From Kalaharituber pfeilii (taxonomy: Eukaryota; Ascomycota; Pezizomycetes; Pezizales; Pezizaceae), in NCBI GenBank assembly GCA_015179045.1, contig WHUZ01000012.1, positions 1,178,001 through 1,242,000 on the forward strand: a stretch of DNA of 64,000 nt, given 5' to 3'. The notes beneath the pieces are model-generated. The model made no database searches. It was not told the DNA's origin and was given only the letters and a program-made list of their open reading frames with translations. Below are positions 48,934 through 59,589 of this stretch, in pieces. Numbering within the stretch: position 1 is the stretch's first letter; each line of letters opens with the position of its first letter. The translations under genes were made by a program, and so were the position numbers.

Positions 48934-51900
48934 CTACACCACCACCTTCCCCCCTTTCACTTTGCCCACCCACACCCACCGGACATTCCATCCCTTCCCT
49001 AACCCCGCCCCTTCCCTATCCTCCCCTACAAACTCCCCTCTCCCTCTCACAATACATTCCACAATCCCCCCGGTGCCCCTCCACTTTGTCCAGTCCGTGC
49101 TTGTCCCGCCATCCCAGCCAACAGTCTCTCCCCTCCACAGCCCCAGACTCGGCAAGCCAAGAATCTGACCCGTGGAGGCGTCCACTGCCAACGGAATCTG
49201 CGGGCGAGCATACCCGGGGACCTTCTTGAGAACCGAGGAGAGGAAGCGCATTGCCAGGTGCGGGGCCAGTAGGACAGCGGGCAGGAAGCCCTTCGTGGGG
49301 ACATATGGCTGAGGGCCCGCTTCGGGGTCTGCGGTATCGTAGTCATAGATGTGGGCGTGGACGCCTGCTTGGGTTTGCTGGGCGGCGAAAAGTTGCTCGG
49401 GGTCTAGCACGGGCCGGTACAGCGCTGCCTGCGTGGGTATGAAGAGCGTGTATGCATCCTGACCGCACAGGCGTGACTTCAGTGCGCTCATCTCTGACAG
49501 TTGCAGCAGCCTGACCCGGATTGTCGGCGGTCTTGATGCAAGCTTCCAGGGCGCATTATCCGACGGCGGCGGGAGATGTGCATGCGGGTTCTCGCTACCA
49601 GCAATCACAATCGCGACAGGTCTGCGCCGCATGAAGAAGCGGCCATCGAACAACCTCCATTCTTCTGGCATGTACGTCAATAACGCCTTTGTCGTCTCAC
49701 CCATTGGCCCTGCTTCGCCTGTGCCTTCCACCATCAAATTCGGCGGGCTAGGGGCTGGTACCGGCGGCGAAAATACCATCTCGACCGCCCTTGCGTTCCT
49801 CTTGACCGGCATCCGCGACAGCACCCATGTCACCCTGTCCACGCTGATACGCTCAGGCGTCCACATAATAGAGCACGCTGTGAAGGTCTTCGGTTCTGCA
49901 GCTTTGTCCAGCATCCCCTTGCCCCCTCGGGCTCGTGCTAAGTCTTCAACGCCGGGGAAGAAGATGGATGGCACAGCAAGCTCACGGAGAACGCCGGTGT
50001 CGACGCGGTCAGAGGATGTCACCAGTTCGCACACTTTTCCGAGGAGGCGGGCTAGGGCAGAAACTTCGCCGGGGCCGCCAGGCGGAAGACGTAGTCTATC
50101 GCGAGTAGGTGGGGAGGAGAAGGGAGATGTAGTAGTGGTGGTAGCGGTGAGGCGGGAGGGGACGTAGGCGGAGGACCATCGTGGGAGGGTGAGGCGTGCA
50201 ACAGAGGAGAATGTACAGACTTCCAGTTTGGCACCGCCGAGGGACTGCAGTTGAGTGGCGATGGCGTCATCTTCGAAGTAAATGCGGTGGGTCATGCGCC
50301 AGGCGAATAAGACGAGGGAGGTGCGGCTGAGGGCGTGGGGCAGGCGATGGATTGGCTTGGAGGAAGCACAGGGCGTTGGGGACACGCGGGAGGAATAGGG
50401 GGCTGCTCGACATAGTGCTTCTGATGGTGATCGTGAGTTACCCTCAACTGTTGTACGGGAAACTTGCCATTTTAAATCATCCATTAGGGTGTTATCCTCA
50501 TCCTGAATGCTCTTTGCAACCGCTTCCGACTTCTTCCTTTCTTTCACTGCTGCTCTATCTCCACCATTACCCTCTTTCTCCTCGATTTCGCCCTCAACTG
50601 CATTCCCCTCCAAAGTCATTGCATTTTCCTCCCTACCCTGCTCCTTCCCCTTAGGTCTCCCCTTCACCTTCTCCTTCAACCTCCTATCCCCTTCCCCCCG
50701 CAATAGCCATCTCACTGCATTCCTTCTCGTATACGACCAGACATGATTCGTTGAATCCTCCCACCATCTAATTCCATTCGCCACACACGTCTCTACCAAT
50801 CTCTCCTTCCAGACCCCCATACCACCCTCCTGCCCCTCTACCCCTCTACCCCTCCACCCGTCTACCAAGAAAGGCCTTAGCACATTGATAGCACCCACTG
50901 CGCCCCGAACACTATTCACATGCGGCATTTTAATGATGGGTTTCATGCCTGCGGTGCCGGCGTAGCCAGTGCCGGCCGCGATCCGCATGAGAATCGTTTC
51001 GGCTTGGTCATCGAGGTGATGGGCGAGGAGGAGGTGAGAGACTTCGTGCGCGAGGCAAGCGCGAGCAAAGAGGTGGTAGCGGTAGATACGCGCAGTGGAT
51101 TCGAATGTATGTTTGGGGACTGCGGAGATTGGGGGGGAGTTGGGAGGGGGGATGAGGGGGAGGACAAGAGTGGTGAAGCCTGTTGCACATGCCGTTTCAT
51201 TAGCTTTCGTTCGTTTATATAGATAGATAGTAGAGGGGAAGAGTATGCACCGTAGGATTTTAGCAGCTCCTCTACTTCCCATGCCTCCTGAGCACTACCT
51301 TCCCGTACACCGTGGTCCACGACCAGCGCGATGACGTTCTTGTGCTCAATGAAGCCTAGGTCAGCGATTTTCTTAACGAGGAATGCGAGAGCCATTGAGT
51401 CGACGCCGCCGGAGATCGCGAGGCCTGTCACATGTTAGAGTGGTAAAGCCGGGCAGTTAGAAGACATTGGGGGCGAAACACCTATCCGGTACGGTACGAT
51501 GTTGTTCGGACATATTTTTGTGAGGAGGTAGAGGAATTCCTCGGCTGTGACGGGTGTTGGCGGGGAGCTCTCTGCTTCAAACGGAATTGTGTATGGGTCT
51601 TGCCCTGGGGCTGGATATGTAGCTGTGTTGGCATCCGGAGATGTGGAGGTGATGGTAGTAGTAGTCGTGCTATTGTCCACGGCCTGAGCGCTGCGCTCGG
51701 AAGGAGTGGAGCTGTTGGGGGATGCTATCCGAGAGAGTTTTGGCGCGGCGACGAAACGAGAGTGAGATTCGCCGAATTGAGATGTGAGTTCAGTAGGTTC
51801 GAATGTAAGGACAGACTCGATTGAAGTTGAGGATAGTGAGGACGACGGTGGTACAAGCTCAAGAGAAGGCGCCGAATCAGAAAGAGCGGGCGCAGCAGAC

Positions 51901-52016
51901 GCAGCACTGGACGCGCATCGCTGCGCATATATTCGTAGTACCGGCACTCTCGGGGCTGAAGTCGCTATCTGGCGCCGCTGGATGGAAGTTGCTAAGAGCT
52001 GCCGCGGTCGGAGCAT
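48934..52016 (-). CDS. TILS: tRNA(Ile)-lysidine synthase-like, mitochondrial
   Basis: Three exons, 51482-52016, 51251-51424 and 48934-51179, giving 984 aa. TilS converts C34 of the CAU-anticodon tRNA-Ile to lysidine, which switches decoding to AUA. The N-terminal PP-loop ATPase is clear: GLAISGGVDSMALAF at residues 179-193, VVDHGVREGSAQEAWEVE, then LLAHHLDDQAETILMRIAAG, RPFL and WWEDSTNHVWSYTRRNAVRW. The protein starts MLRPRQLLATSIQRRQIATS, rich in Arg/Ser and poor in acid, which fits mitochondrial import. Bacterial TilS is about 430 aa; here a 500-residue C-terminal extension follows, without a domain I recognise. The last exon is open throughout, but a missed intron in the Lys/Glu-rich stretch near 50500-50700 is possible. 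It is divergent from PET8. Confidence 0.88.
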
Positions 52017-52430
52017 TTGTGTGCGAGAAGAGGCCTAGGCTGGCGGGCTAGATGGGCATTGCAAGTGCGGAGCCGCGTCCGGTGGTGGCGGCGGGGGAGG
52101 TGGTGATGGGGCCCTGCTGTGGTGGCCGGGTGGTTGCAAATGCGCCCGGCTGCGGCTGCGGGATGCGCTGTGGGCGGGCAGCGGGGCAGCTGCAAAAAGC
52201 TGCCGCCGCGCTATCGATAAGCGACGCACGCGGCCGGGCTGCCCCTGGCCCCCTTGCGCCTCGGCGGGGCCACCAGCCACAGCCACAGCCACAGCCACAA
52301 CCGGCCCCCACTCCTCGTGATGCGACCCTCGACGAGCAAACCTTCGCCGCATCTCACCTAGACCCGCTGCGATTGATTGACCCGCGCCTCTACTCCCTGC
52401 CGCAGAGCTCCAGCACCCTATTTTTGAACA
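52017..52430. other. Divergent TilS/PET8 promoter with CAGCCA repeat
   Basis: This GC-rich 414-bp spacer lies between two divergent genes for mitochondrial proteins. A hexamer tract CAGCCA repeats about four times at 52274-52298. The plus strand is open for most of the spacer, but nothing in it looks like protein. Confidence 0.6.
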
Positions 52431-53403
52431 ATGGCGACCGGGCCACCCACGCCTACCACGGCCCCAACTCCTGCGGCCTCCCACCGCCGTCTCTCTCCTT
52501 ACACCATCTCCCTCCTTGTACGCCCCCTGCGTCTCACTCCCTCCTCCCACCCTCCTTCTTGATCCCTATCCACTCTTGTTCTCCATTAACTACCACCGTA
52601 CCCCACAGGCCGGCGGTGTGGCCGGTACCGCCGTCGACGTCCTCCTCTTTCCTCTCGACACCCTCAAAACCCGCCTTCAATCCCCGACCACCTTCCTTTT
52701 CTCCGGCGGCTTCCGCGGCATCTACTCCGGCCTTCTCCCCGTGCTGCTAGGCTCCGCCCCGTCTGCCTCCCTCTTCTTCGTTACCTACGACACCACCAAA
52801 TCCCTCAACCATCCGCTCCTTCCCCGGGACTCTCCTAAAACGCACGTCATCGCTGCGTCTCTTGGCGAGCTCGCTGCCTGCAGCATCCGCATTCCCGTCG
52901 AGGTCCTCAAACAGCGCGCGCAAGCACGCCACTTCCCGACCTCCTCCGCTGCACTTAAAGACATCCTCTCCCTTCGGCACATCCACGGGTACGGCGTCGT
53001 TACCCGCGAACTCTACCGCGGCGGCCTCGTCACGATCCTCCGCGAAATTCCATTCACAATAATCCAATTTCCGCTATGGGAGGCTTGGAAGAGATGGTGG
53101 GCTCGCGGCCGGCCCAGCAACACCACTACCCCCATTGAATCGGCTGTGCTCGGGTCGCTTGCGGGGGGTTTCTCGGCCTTCGTCACAACGCCGCTGGATG
53201 TGTTGAAGACGAGAATGATGCTGGCGAGGCGGGGAGGCGGTGGGCCAGGTACGGTGGGGGGGATCTTGAAGGAGTTGGTGAGGAAGGAGGGGTACCGGGG
53301 CCTAATGAAGGGGTGGGTTCCGAGGGTCATGTGGATTGGTGCGGGAGGGGCCATTTTTTTGGGAGCGTATGACGCGGCGAGGGGAGTATTGGAGAAGATG
53401 TGA
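52431..53403 (+). CDS. PET8: Mitochondrial S-adenosylmethionine carrier
   Basis: Two exons, 52431-52517 and 52609-53403, giving 293 aa. PET8/SAM5 imports S-adenosylmethionine into mitochondria in exchange for S-adenosylhomocysteine. The three mitochondrial-carrier repeats are visible by their PxD/ExxK/R motifs: FPLDTLKTRLQ after residue 40, IPVEVLKQRAQ near 120 and TPLDVLKTRMM near 215, each followed by a Gly-rich GxxxG-type helix (FRGIYSGLLPVLLGSAP, LYRGGLVTILREIPFTIIQF, YRGLMKGWVPRVMW). FRGIYSGLLPVLLGSAPSAS and REIPFTIIQFPLWE are typical of the SAM carrier subgroup. The short first exon encodes a Thr/Pro-rich N-terminus ending in TISLL. I chose its ATG because it is the first in frame that splices to AGGVAGTAVDV. 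Length matches the family (about 280). Confidence 0.94.
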
Positions 53404-53950
53404 GTTTGCTCCCGAATGGAGAGAGCTGGTAGTTTGTATACGCACGTGAGTAGATAGTTGGGAGGTGGGGACGGAAGAGAAGAGGGGGGTAGGAGTTTGG
53501 CATAGAATGGATGGGATACGGATACCTGTAATTTTATGCACTTCCGCATGTAGAAAGTACTCTGCTCATAGCCTGCTTCTACTTTATTCATTCATATAGA
53601 CAAGCATTGTTAGTCAGGTTAATCATTGTATAACGCGATGACTACTAATAAAAGAAGGAATTGTAAAAAATACCATTGGATAGTTGCAATTAACAGATTC
53701 ATAGATACAATTATTGTAGTCCCAACATACGCAAGTTGTGAAAAATAAGTAGCTACCACTACACAACCATTACCCACCTCGCATCCATCAGTACAAAAGC
53801 ACCTCTTCCGTATCAACATATAATAATAAGTAACCAAGTGCACAGGGGAATACATACAACAAAAACGCACAGACATTACGCCCTCCTCAAAGGAGAGCTA
53901 GAGATGTCACTTCACAAAGGCACTGCCACTACGCAGTCCCCGCCCCCTTT
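53404..53950. other. Convergent spacer PET8 / WDR48
   Basis: Both flanking genes end here. The DNA is AT-rich with no gene or repeat recognised. Confidence 0.55.
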
Positions 53951-56900
53951 TCACTCTGCCGTCCCTTCCTTCTCACCTCCCTCCTCGCCTTCCTTCTCCT
54001 GATTTCCCTCTGATGTTTCTTTCTCCTTGTCCCGTTCTTTCTTTTCCTTCTCCTCCTTCCAGCCCTTCCACCTATATGTCAACACCACATCCCCTCCACT
54101 CTTCCATACATGACTCCTGATCGTTGTCAGCGTCTGACTCGGCTTAACCACCTGCCCATGACACAACAGCTCCAACCACTCTTCGGGCTTCGGCTGCGGC
54201 TGTAACGGCGCCATTCCCGACGCAGTGCTAGGGGGTGTAGCCACCTGCGACTGAGCTGTAGGTTGCGCTTGCTGTGTTTGTGGTGTTGGCGTAGAAATAG
54301 ACAGAGGGAGGACACCATCAGGGAGTGATTCGGGAGGTAGTCGCTCAGCAACGTACATAGTGATCTTACGAGCACGCAACATCCTGTTTGCGTTTAGGCG
54401 CGACAAGGTCCCTTCTTGTGTGATACCGACTGGGGGAAGAAGGTTATCCCATGGTTGGAGAACGAAGGAGACCTTAAGGATTTCCTTAAATGGGATTTTA
54501 TTCTATTCCATCGTCAGTATCTATGCTCATGTTCATTTTATTGACCACACTCCTCGGGCATTATATTATGCTCAGGGTAACAGATGAGTGTAGTAACTGT
54601 ACCAGTAATAAAACCTCTCCTAACCACGCCGGCGCTTTCTCCTCTAACAATCTAACATCCACCGCGTCCCCCACCGTCTCTACCGTCCCTCTATATAAAT
54701 CTGCGACGCCACCGGAGTCAGGCTTATCCTCTTGGATAATAATCGCTGTATTACTCGGCAACGTCAAAAACGGAGCGTCCGATGCTGGGCATGGCACCAT
54801 CTTCGACGGGACCGGAACCGATTTCTCTTCCACATAAGCCGTTTGCACGCGTTTAATCATGCCGCCCAAGTTATCCTCGTACACGGCCCCAGGCGGGGCT
54901 AGAGGCTCACTTTCAGCGGATGAGGGTTTGGTGTCATCGCCGGCACCGTTTGCAGGTGTAGTGGCAGTAGCAGAAGGTTTGTTTGCGGTGTTTGCCGCAG
55001 ATGATGCGTCTTTGGATTTGCGAGAGCCTAGCCGGAATTTGGGAAAGCGGCTTGCGCCACCTTCAGACTGAGAGTCGGCGACAGGGGAGGTGGGGACGGA
55101 GTCGGCGCCCACCACAGCTGGTGTGGGGGAGACAGGGTTGGAAAAATAGTCGACAGTGGGAGAGGTGGTGGACTGCATAGAGGTGCGGATCGGGTGGCCA
55201 CCTTCTCCGCCGTCCTCCGCAGCATTGGAGGTCGATTCGGATGTGGGTTGTGCATTAGGAATTGCTCCAGCCCCCGGTGTAGCCAACCCTATCGCCAAGC
55301 CAGGTGTTTGCGGATACGTTGCCCGCGGTGTGGCCTCTCCATCACCCTCCTGTTCCTCTGCCGTCTCTATAAGCGGTGGCATCAATAAGTGTCTCGGCGC
55401 ATTCAACCTCTCTATGACCTCCTTCTCACTCAACTCCTTCTCCACCTTTGCTCTAAACTCTGCATCCCTCCTCATCACCTCCGTAATCAGCTTGTCAAAT
55501 AAGCATCTCAATATCCACCTCCCCAAATTAATCCTCTGGTCCTCCTTAAATTCCACATCAGTCTCAAAGTCGACCTCGTCAGCGTACATCTCGGCGTCAA
55601 AGCAGTAGTTTTCCTCGAGTACGCATGCAAGCTGACCGGTACGGGTATCGACTTGGCACCAGTTTGCGACAGCCTCAACGGTGTTGACTTCAGCTGCAAC
55701 GTCTTCGAGGTCGCGCTTGCCATAGGAGTTGATAGGAATGCAGCGGATTAGGTCCCACATGACGACGTTACCGGAGGTGTCGAGGGTGAGGACCCTTCGA
55801 CGGTCATTTAACAAGAAATGCTTGATTAGACCATCTTGGCCTTTAATAGTCTCCTCCGGGCGCTCGTTCACAGGAACTGTTATTCCAGTATCTCCTTCAA
55901 GCATGGCTTCTGATATAGAAGCCTGACGAGCACTCGCTATAGAATATACTGTAACGGCATCTGGATCCCGCACATTCGTAGGCAGCGGAGATGTCGTAGA
56001 TAGTCGCAATAGGGCACTAATGGGGATAGAGCCTGGGTGTGTTGGAGAAGCTAAGGGAGAGGTGTTGCTTCGCGCTCGAGCGCTTGCTATAGAGCTAGCA
56101 TGAGGGCGACCCAGACCGGGACTTCTGATAACCTCCGCGTCGGTGTCGACATCCATCCAGCGTTTAATGTTCGAGGTTGATGTAGAAGTCCAAATATAGC
56201 CTCCGCATGAAGCAACCTTCCGCACGCCCTCCTTTTCCTGGCACACCGCAACGCAAAGCCCCTCGTCAATCTCTTTGACGTTCCTAACATCTGTTTTCGC
56301 GACTAACCCAGTGCGGTCACTAGAATAGAATATCTCAAGTCTGGGGTGTGAGGAGAATAGAGACCATACGCTGTCGTTGTGCATGCTTAGGGTATGCAAG
56401 CACCGTCCTCCAGTCAAGCTCCATAGTTTGATGGTTGTGTCCGATGATGCGCTGAGAATATAGTCCCCTTGTTCGCTGACCAGAATGGCTCTTATGTTAT
56501 CCGTATGCCCCACAAACTTCGTAACCGCTTTGCCAGTGCGTGGATCCCATAGCCGGACAACACTCTCCGGACCTCCGCTTGCTATTATTCCTCCACCATG
56601 GGCGAGCGCATACACACTTCCTTTCGGATTTGTTCCTTCGTCTTTGACGTCAATTTCCAGGATTTCACCATTTCCCGATAAATCCCACAATCTGATCTTT
56701 CGGTCCAGTCCACCGGATGCTACCCATTCTGATAACCCAGTCCGAGGGGATACGAGGCATTTTACATAGTCGCTATGATGTCCAATAGTTTCTGGTCCCT
56801 CGCCAGTTGAGCTGCATGGTCGCCAGAGCTTGACTGTGAGATCAGATGAACACGATACGACGCACTGATTGTTTTTCGCCAAAATAATGTCATTGACCCA

Positions 56901-57370
56901 ATGTGTGTGTGCCTGGACCTGCGTTTTAAACGTTGTTGAAGGGTTGGGAACGACGTCGTCATTAGAGTGTGTCGCTTTACGCTGCAGATTTACGCCAAGG
57001 TCCCAGGAACAGATGAGGCCGTCGCGACCGGCAGAGTAGCTAGGGAAGCAACTGCGATCAGCCAATCGTGCAGGTGGCAAGACAATTTAAACATGCAGAG
57101 GTTTCGTTAGTGTATCAAAAGGGAAGAAAGAAGGCTAGCTCACAGAGTTCCTGCGGCGTCCACGGCCAGACTGTTCACGCCCAGGCGGTGGCCGTTGGAA
57201 TTTGCAAATGGAAGGACTGTTCATGGAACGAGATCGTGGACTGCATGTTAGCCCCGGGGAATGCAGCGCGTGCGATTCAGATACTAACGAGTGGCAACGG
57301 CGTCTAAGCATGTCATGTTCACGATCAATCACATACCATAGCTGATGCGCTGCCTGGCCTTCCGAGCCAT
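53951..57370 (-). CDS. DUF1: WDR48/UAF1-type WD40 protein (yeast Duf1)
   Basis: Four exons: 57337-57370, 57144-57216, 54603-57039, 53951-54502, giving 1,031 aa. WDR48 proteins bind and activate USP1/USP12/USP46-type deubiquitinases; the yeast relative is Duf1. The start MARKARQRISYVLPFANSNG and then TLYSAGRDGLICSWDL are family-typical. An eight-bladed propeller fills residues 30-360 (AHTHWVNDIILAKNNQCVVS, VASGGLDRKIRLWDL, LSASSDTTIKLWSLTGGRCL). A Ser/Pro/Thr-rich linker follows at about 650-800. The C-terminal domain (old name DUF3337) contains KVSFVLQPWDNLLPPVG and RLNANRMLRARKITMYVAER. The protein ends in a Lys/Glu-rich tail. For exon 3 I used the CCCTAG acceptor because it gives GTLYSAGRDG; an upstream CAG acceptor would insert four residues in frame. 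Confidence 0.93.
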
Positions 57371-57899
57371 TGCCGCACGGGGATCGCTGTGGGGGGTGCT
57401 TAGAGGCTTGCCGTGACAATCACTGGCGATAGCACGAGAGTGGCGACTCGCGGCGCGGAGGGGGACGGGAGCGGGGATCGGCTTGCTTCAGGAGGAGGGG
57501 ATGGTTGGAGATGCAGCAGGAGAATGAGACCCTCGCTTCGTGCATAGCATATGCTGACTAAGGAGGTGCATTCAAGGCAGCGGCTTGTGCGCTGCTGGGA
57601 TATGTAAGCATTGTTGCACCTCTATGCGAACCAGACTGAGGATTTTATCAAGTCATCCAAGGTATCACACAACATGATAATATTAGATAGGCAAAAAAAC
57701 TAGGGTAAGGCCTTCTATAGCATTTGTTGTCAATACCACAGTAACAATGCACATACAATATTTACATCGATGGGAGTTTCCCTGAAACAGAGCAAATGAT
57801 ATTTGTTCCGCCTTTTGCAGGAGTGAAGCAGTGAAAGAAAGCGACATAACACACGCCGAACGCCGATACTTTGATAATCTGGCTGCCATATACTGTTTC
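57371..57899. other. Spacer between WDR48 and TFB3
   Basis: It contains the WDR48 promoter and the 3' flank of TFB3. I see no gene. Confidence 0.55.
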
Positions 57900-59122
57900 T
57901 CATTCTGCCATAGCCACATCTGAGCTAGGATCAGTGAAAATTGTAAGTCCAGAGAAAGCCTCAAAAAGACACCGCTCGTAGTATTCTCTAACAAAGTAGC
58001 CCCCAGCCTTGATATCCTGCCTGTTTGGAAGGTCCGCCAGCCATCTTCACATACATGAGATCAGCAAATATTCAGGAACTAGAAATAGAGGTGGGACGTA
58101 CGATATATCGTAAGAGCTATCCAACATGTAATAATGGCTTTCATAATCCACACCCCCAAAGGGATCAAATGGACCAGTATCTTCCTCGTCCTCAACACGC
58201 TGCCTTCTGCCACCAGCAAGTAGACTTGCCTTGATTCCAGTCATCCCTTGAGCAGCTTTGAGCTTGGCCTCTTCCTCCTTTCTCCGTGCGCTACTTCGCT
58301 TGAGCGCAATCTTCTTTTCTGTGTCTGCGACTATTCGCTTGGCTTCCTCGCCATCCTTTGCCGTCGCCAATGCTCTCACCATTGCCGCTTTAGTCTCTCT
58401 TGCCTCCTTTCTCTCTTCTTCAAGTTCTCGCGCGGCAGCTTCACGAGCAGCAAGGTAGTTTTGTCTTTCTATTTCTTGATTATGTGTGAATTCTGCAGCC
58501 TCAGAAGCGGCAAGGGCAGCGTTAGCTGCTATTGACGATTTATTGAGAGACTCGTACGCAGATAATTTCGCCTCGGTAGCGGCGACGTCGATTCCATGTA
58601 TTAAATTGAAGGTTAACGATTCAACCTCTTCAAGGTAGTCATTGTACTGTTTGAGGTTATCAAAATCTGAATGACGTTTATTAAAACTGTTGCAACAAGT
58701 TAGCTTGAATTGGAACAAATCTAGTGATATAATATACATCTTAGACACTCTTCTTCGGATATCGACCTCCCTCTCAATCTGAATATCCTCAAAGGTTTGC
58801 TTTTTGAACTTCGCCTTTCGAAGCACTTTAGTGCACCCTACAACTGGACACTGAGCTGGTCCAAGTGTGACTAGTTCAAGAAGTCAGCTATATTCTCTCA
58901 CCGCTCTCTACCAGTGGGCATTACCTACAAATTCTGTCCACACAGGACTCACACATCTTGTGGTAACACTCATTGATGAGGAACTTCATGTTCGGATTGA
59001 GATACCGCGAGGACTTGCACACCGGACATACCTCTGTTTAGGATTGTCAGATTTTTGTTCTCCATGCTGCAAACCTATTGATGCATACCATCCTCGTCAA
59101 CACGCTCCCGACGCTCAATCAT
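57900..59122 (-). CDS. TFB3: TFIIH/CAK assembly factor Tfb3 (MAT1)
   Basis: Five exons: 59089-59122, 58929-59033, 58738-58870, 58102-58686, 57900-58044, giving 333 aa. Tfb3/MAT1 tethers the CDK-activating kinase to core TFIIH and supports CTD phosphorylation. The RING finger at about residues 13-60 reads VCPVCKSSRYLNPNMKFLIN, ECYHKMCESCVDRI and GPAQCPVVGCTKVLRK, with the C3HC4 ligands in place. FKKQTFEDIQIEREVDIRRR and IFNKRHSDFDNLKQYNDYLE follow, then a long Ala/Glu/Arg coiled coil (residues 130-230). The C-terminal helical piece KAGGYFVREYYERCLFEAFS binds kinase and cyclin in relatives. Exon ends were fixed by phase; exon 2 ends at ATTT before GTAGGT. The ATG at 59122 gives a very short N-terminus before the RING, and in-frame residues upstream lack an ATG. 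Confidence 0.95.
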
Positions 59123-59589
59123 TGGCGCTTGCTTGGTTGGTAGTTCTGAAGCTCGTGAGGCGCGGCTTTGACACGCACATATAGCTGGCTGAGTCGCTTA
59201 ATTACACTATTCGTGATTCGGCCTTAGGAGTTCTGCTTGGGTTTGGAATTTTGCGTCCCTGAACTGAAGTGAGGCCTCGAGAGGACGCAGAAGGCGTCAG
59301 TTGACGAGGCTATCGGTACGGGATATCCACAAGCTCTGAGCTTTGGTGTTCGAAGCTTGGCGGCAGCTTCCCTGAGGCGACCAGCCAAGCTTATGCGCTT
59401 CAGCAAGTTATCATAGTAGTATGGAGTATGCGCTCGGTTTAGTGCTAGGGGCTTGGCATGAGACCAGCAAGCAGTATGCATAGTTCGTTCTAGAAGCCCC
59501 AGCGCCAAGCGTCAAGCCTGCCACTCCAGGCCATTGAGATTCTGATTGCACACAAAGCATGGGGGCATATCCATCTTCAAACGCACTGC
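59123..59589. other. Divergent promoter TFB3 / BUD27
   Basis: This 467-bp spacer lies between divergent start codons. No conserved site was recognised, and the frames inside have no gene-like content. Confidence 0.55.

Noticed and set aside
52052..52430. N-terminal extension of PET8 from an upstream ATG at 52052
   Set aside because: The frame reads Gly/Pro/Ala-rich filler across a GC-rich promoter, and carrier homology begins only after the 52431 ATG.
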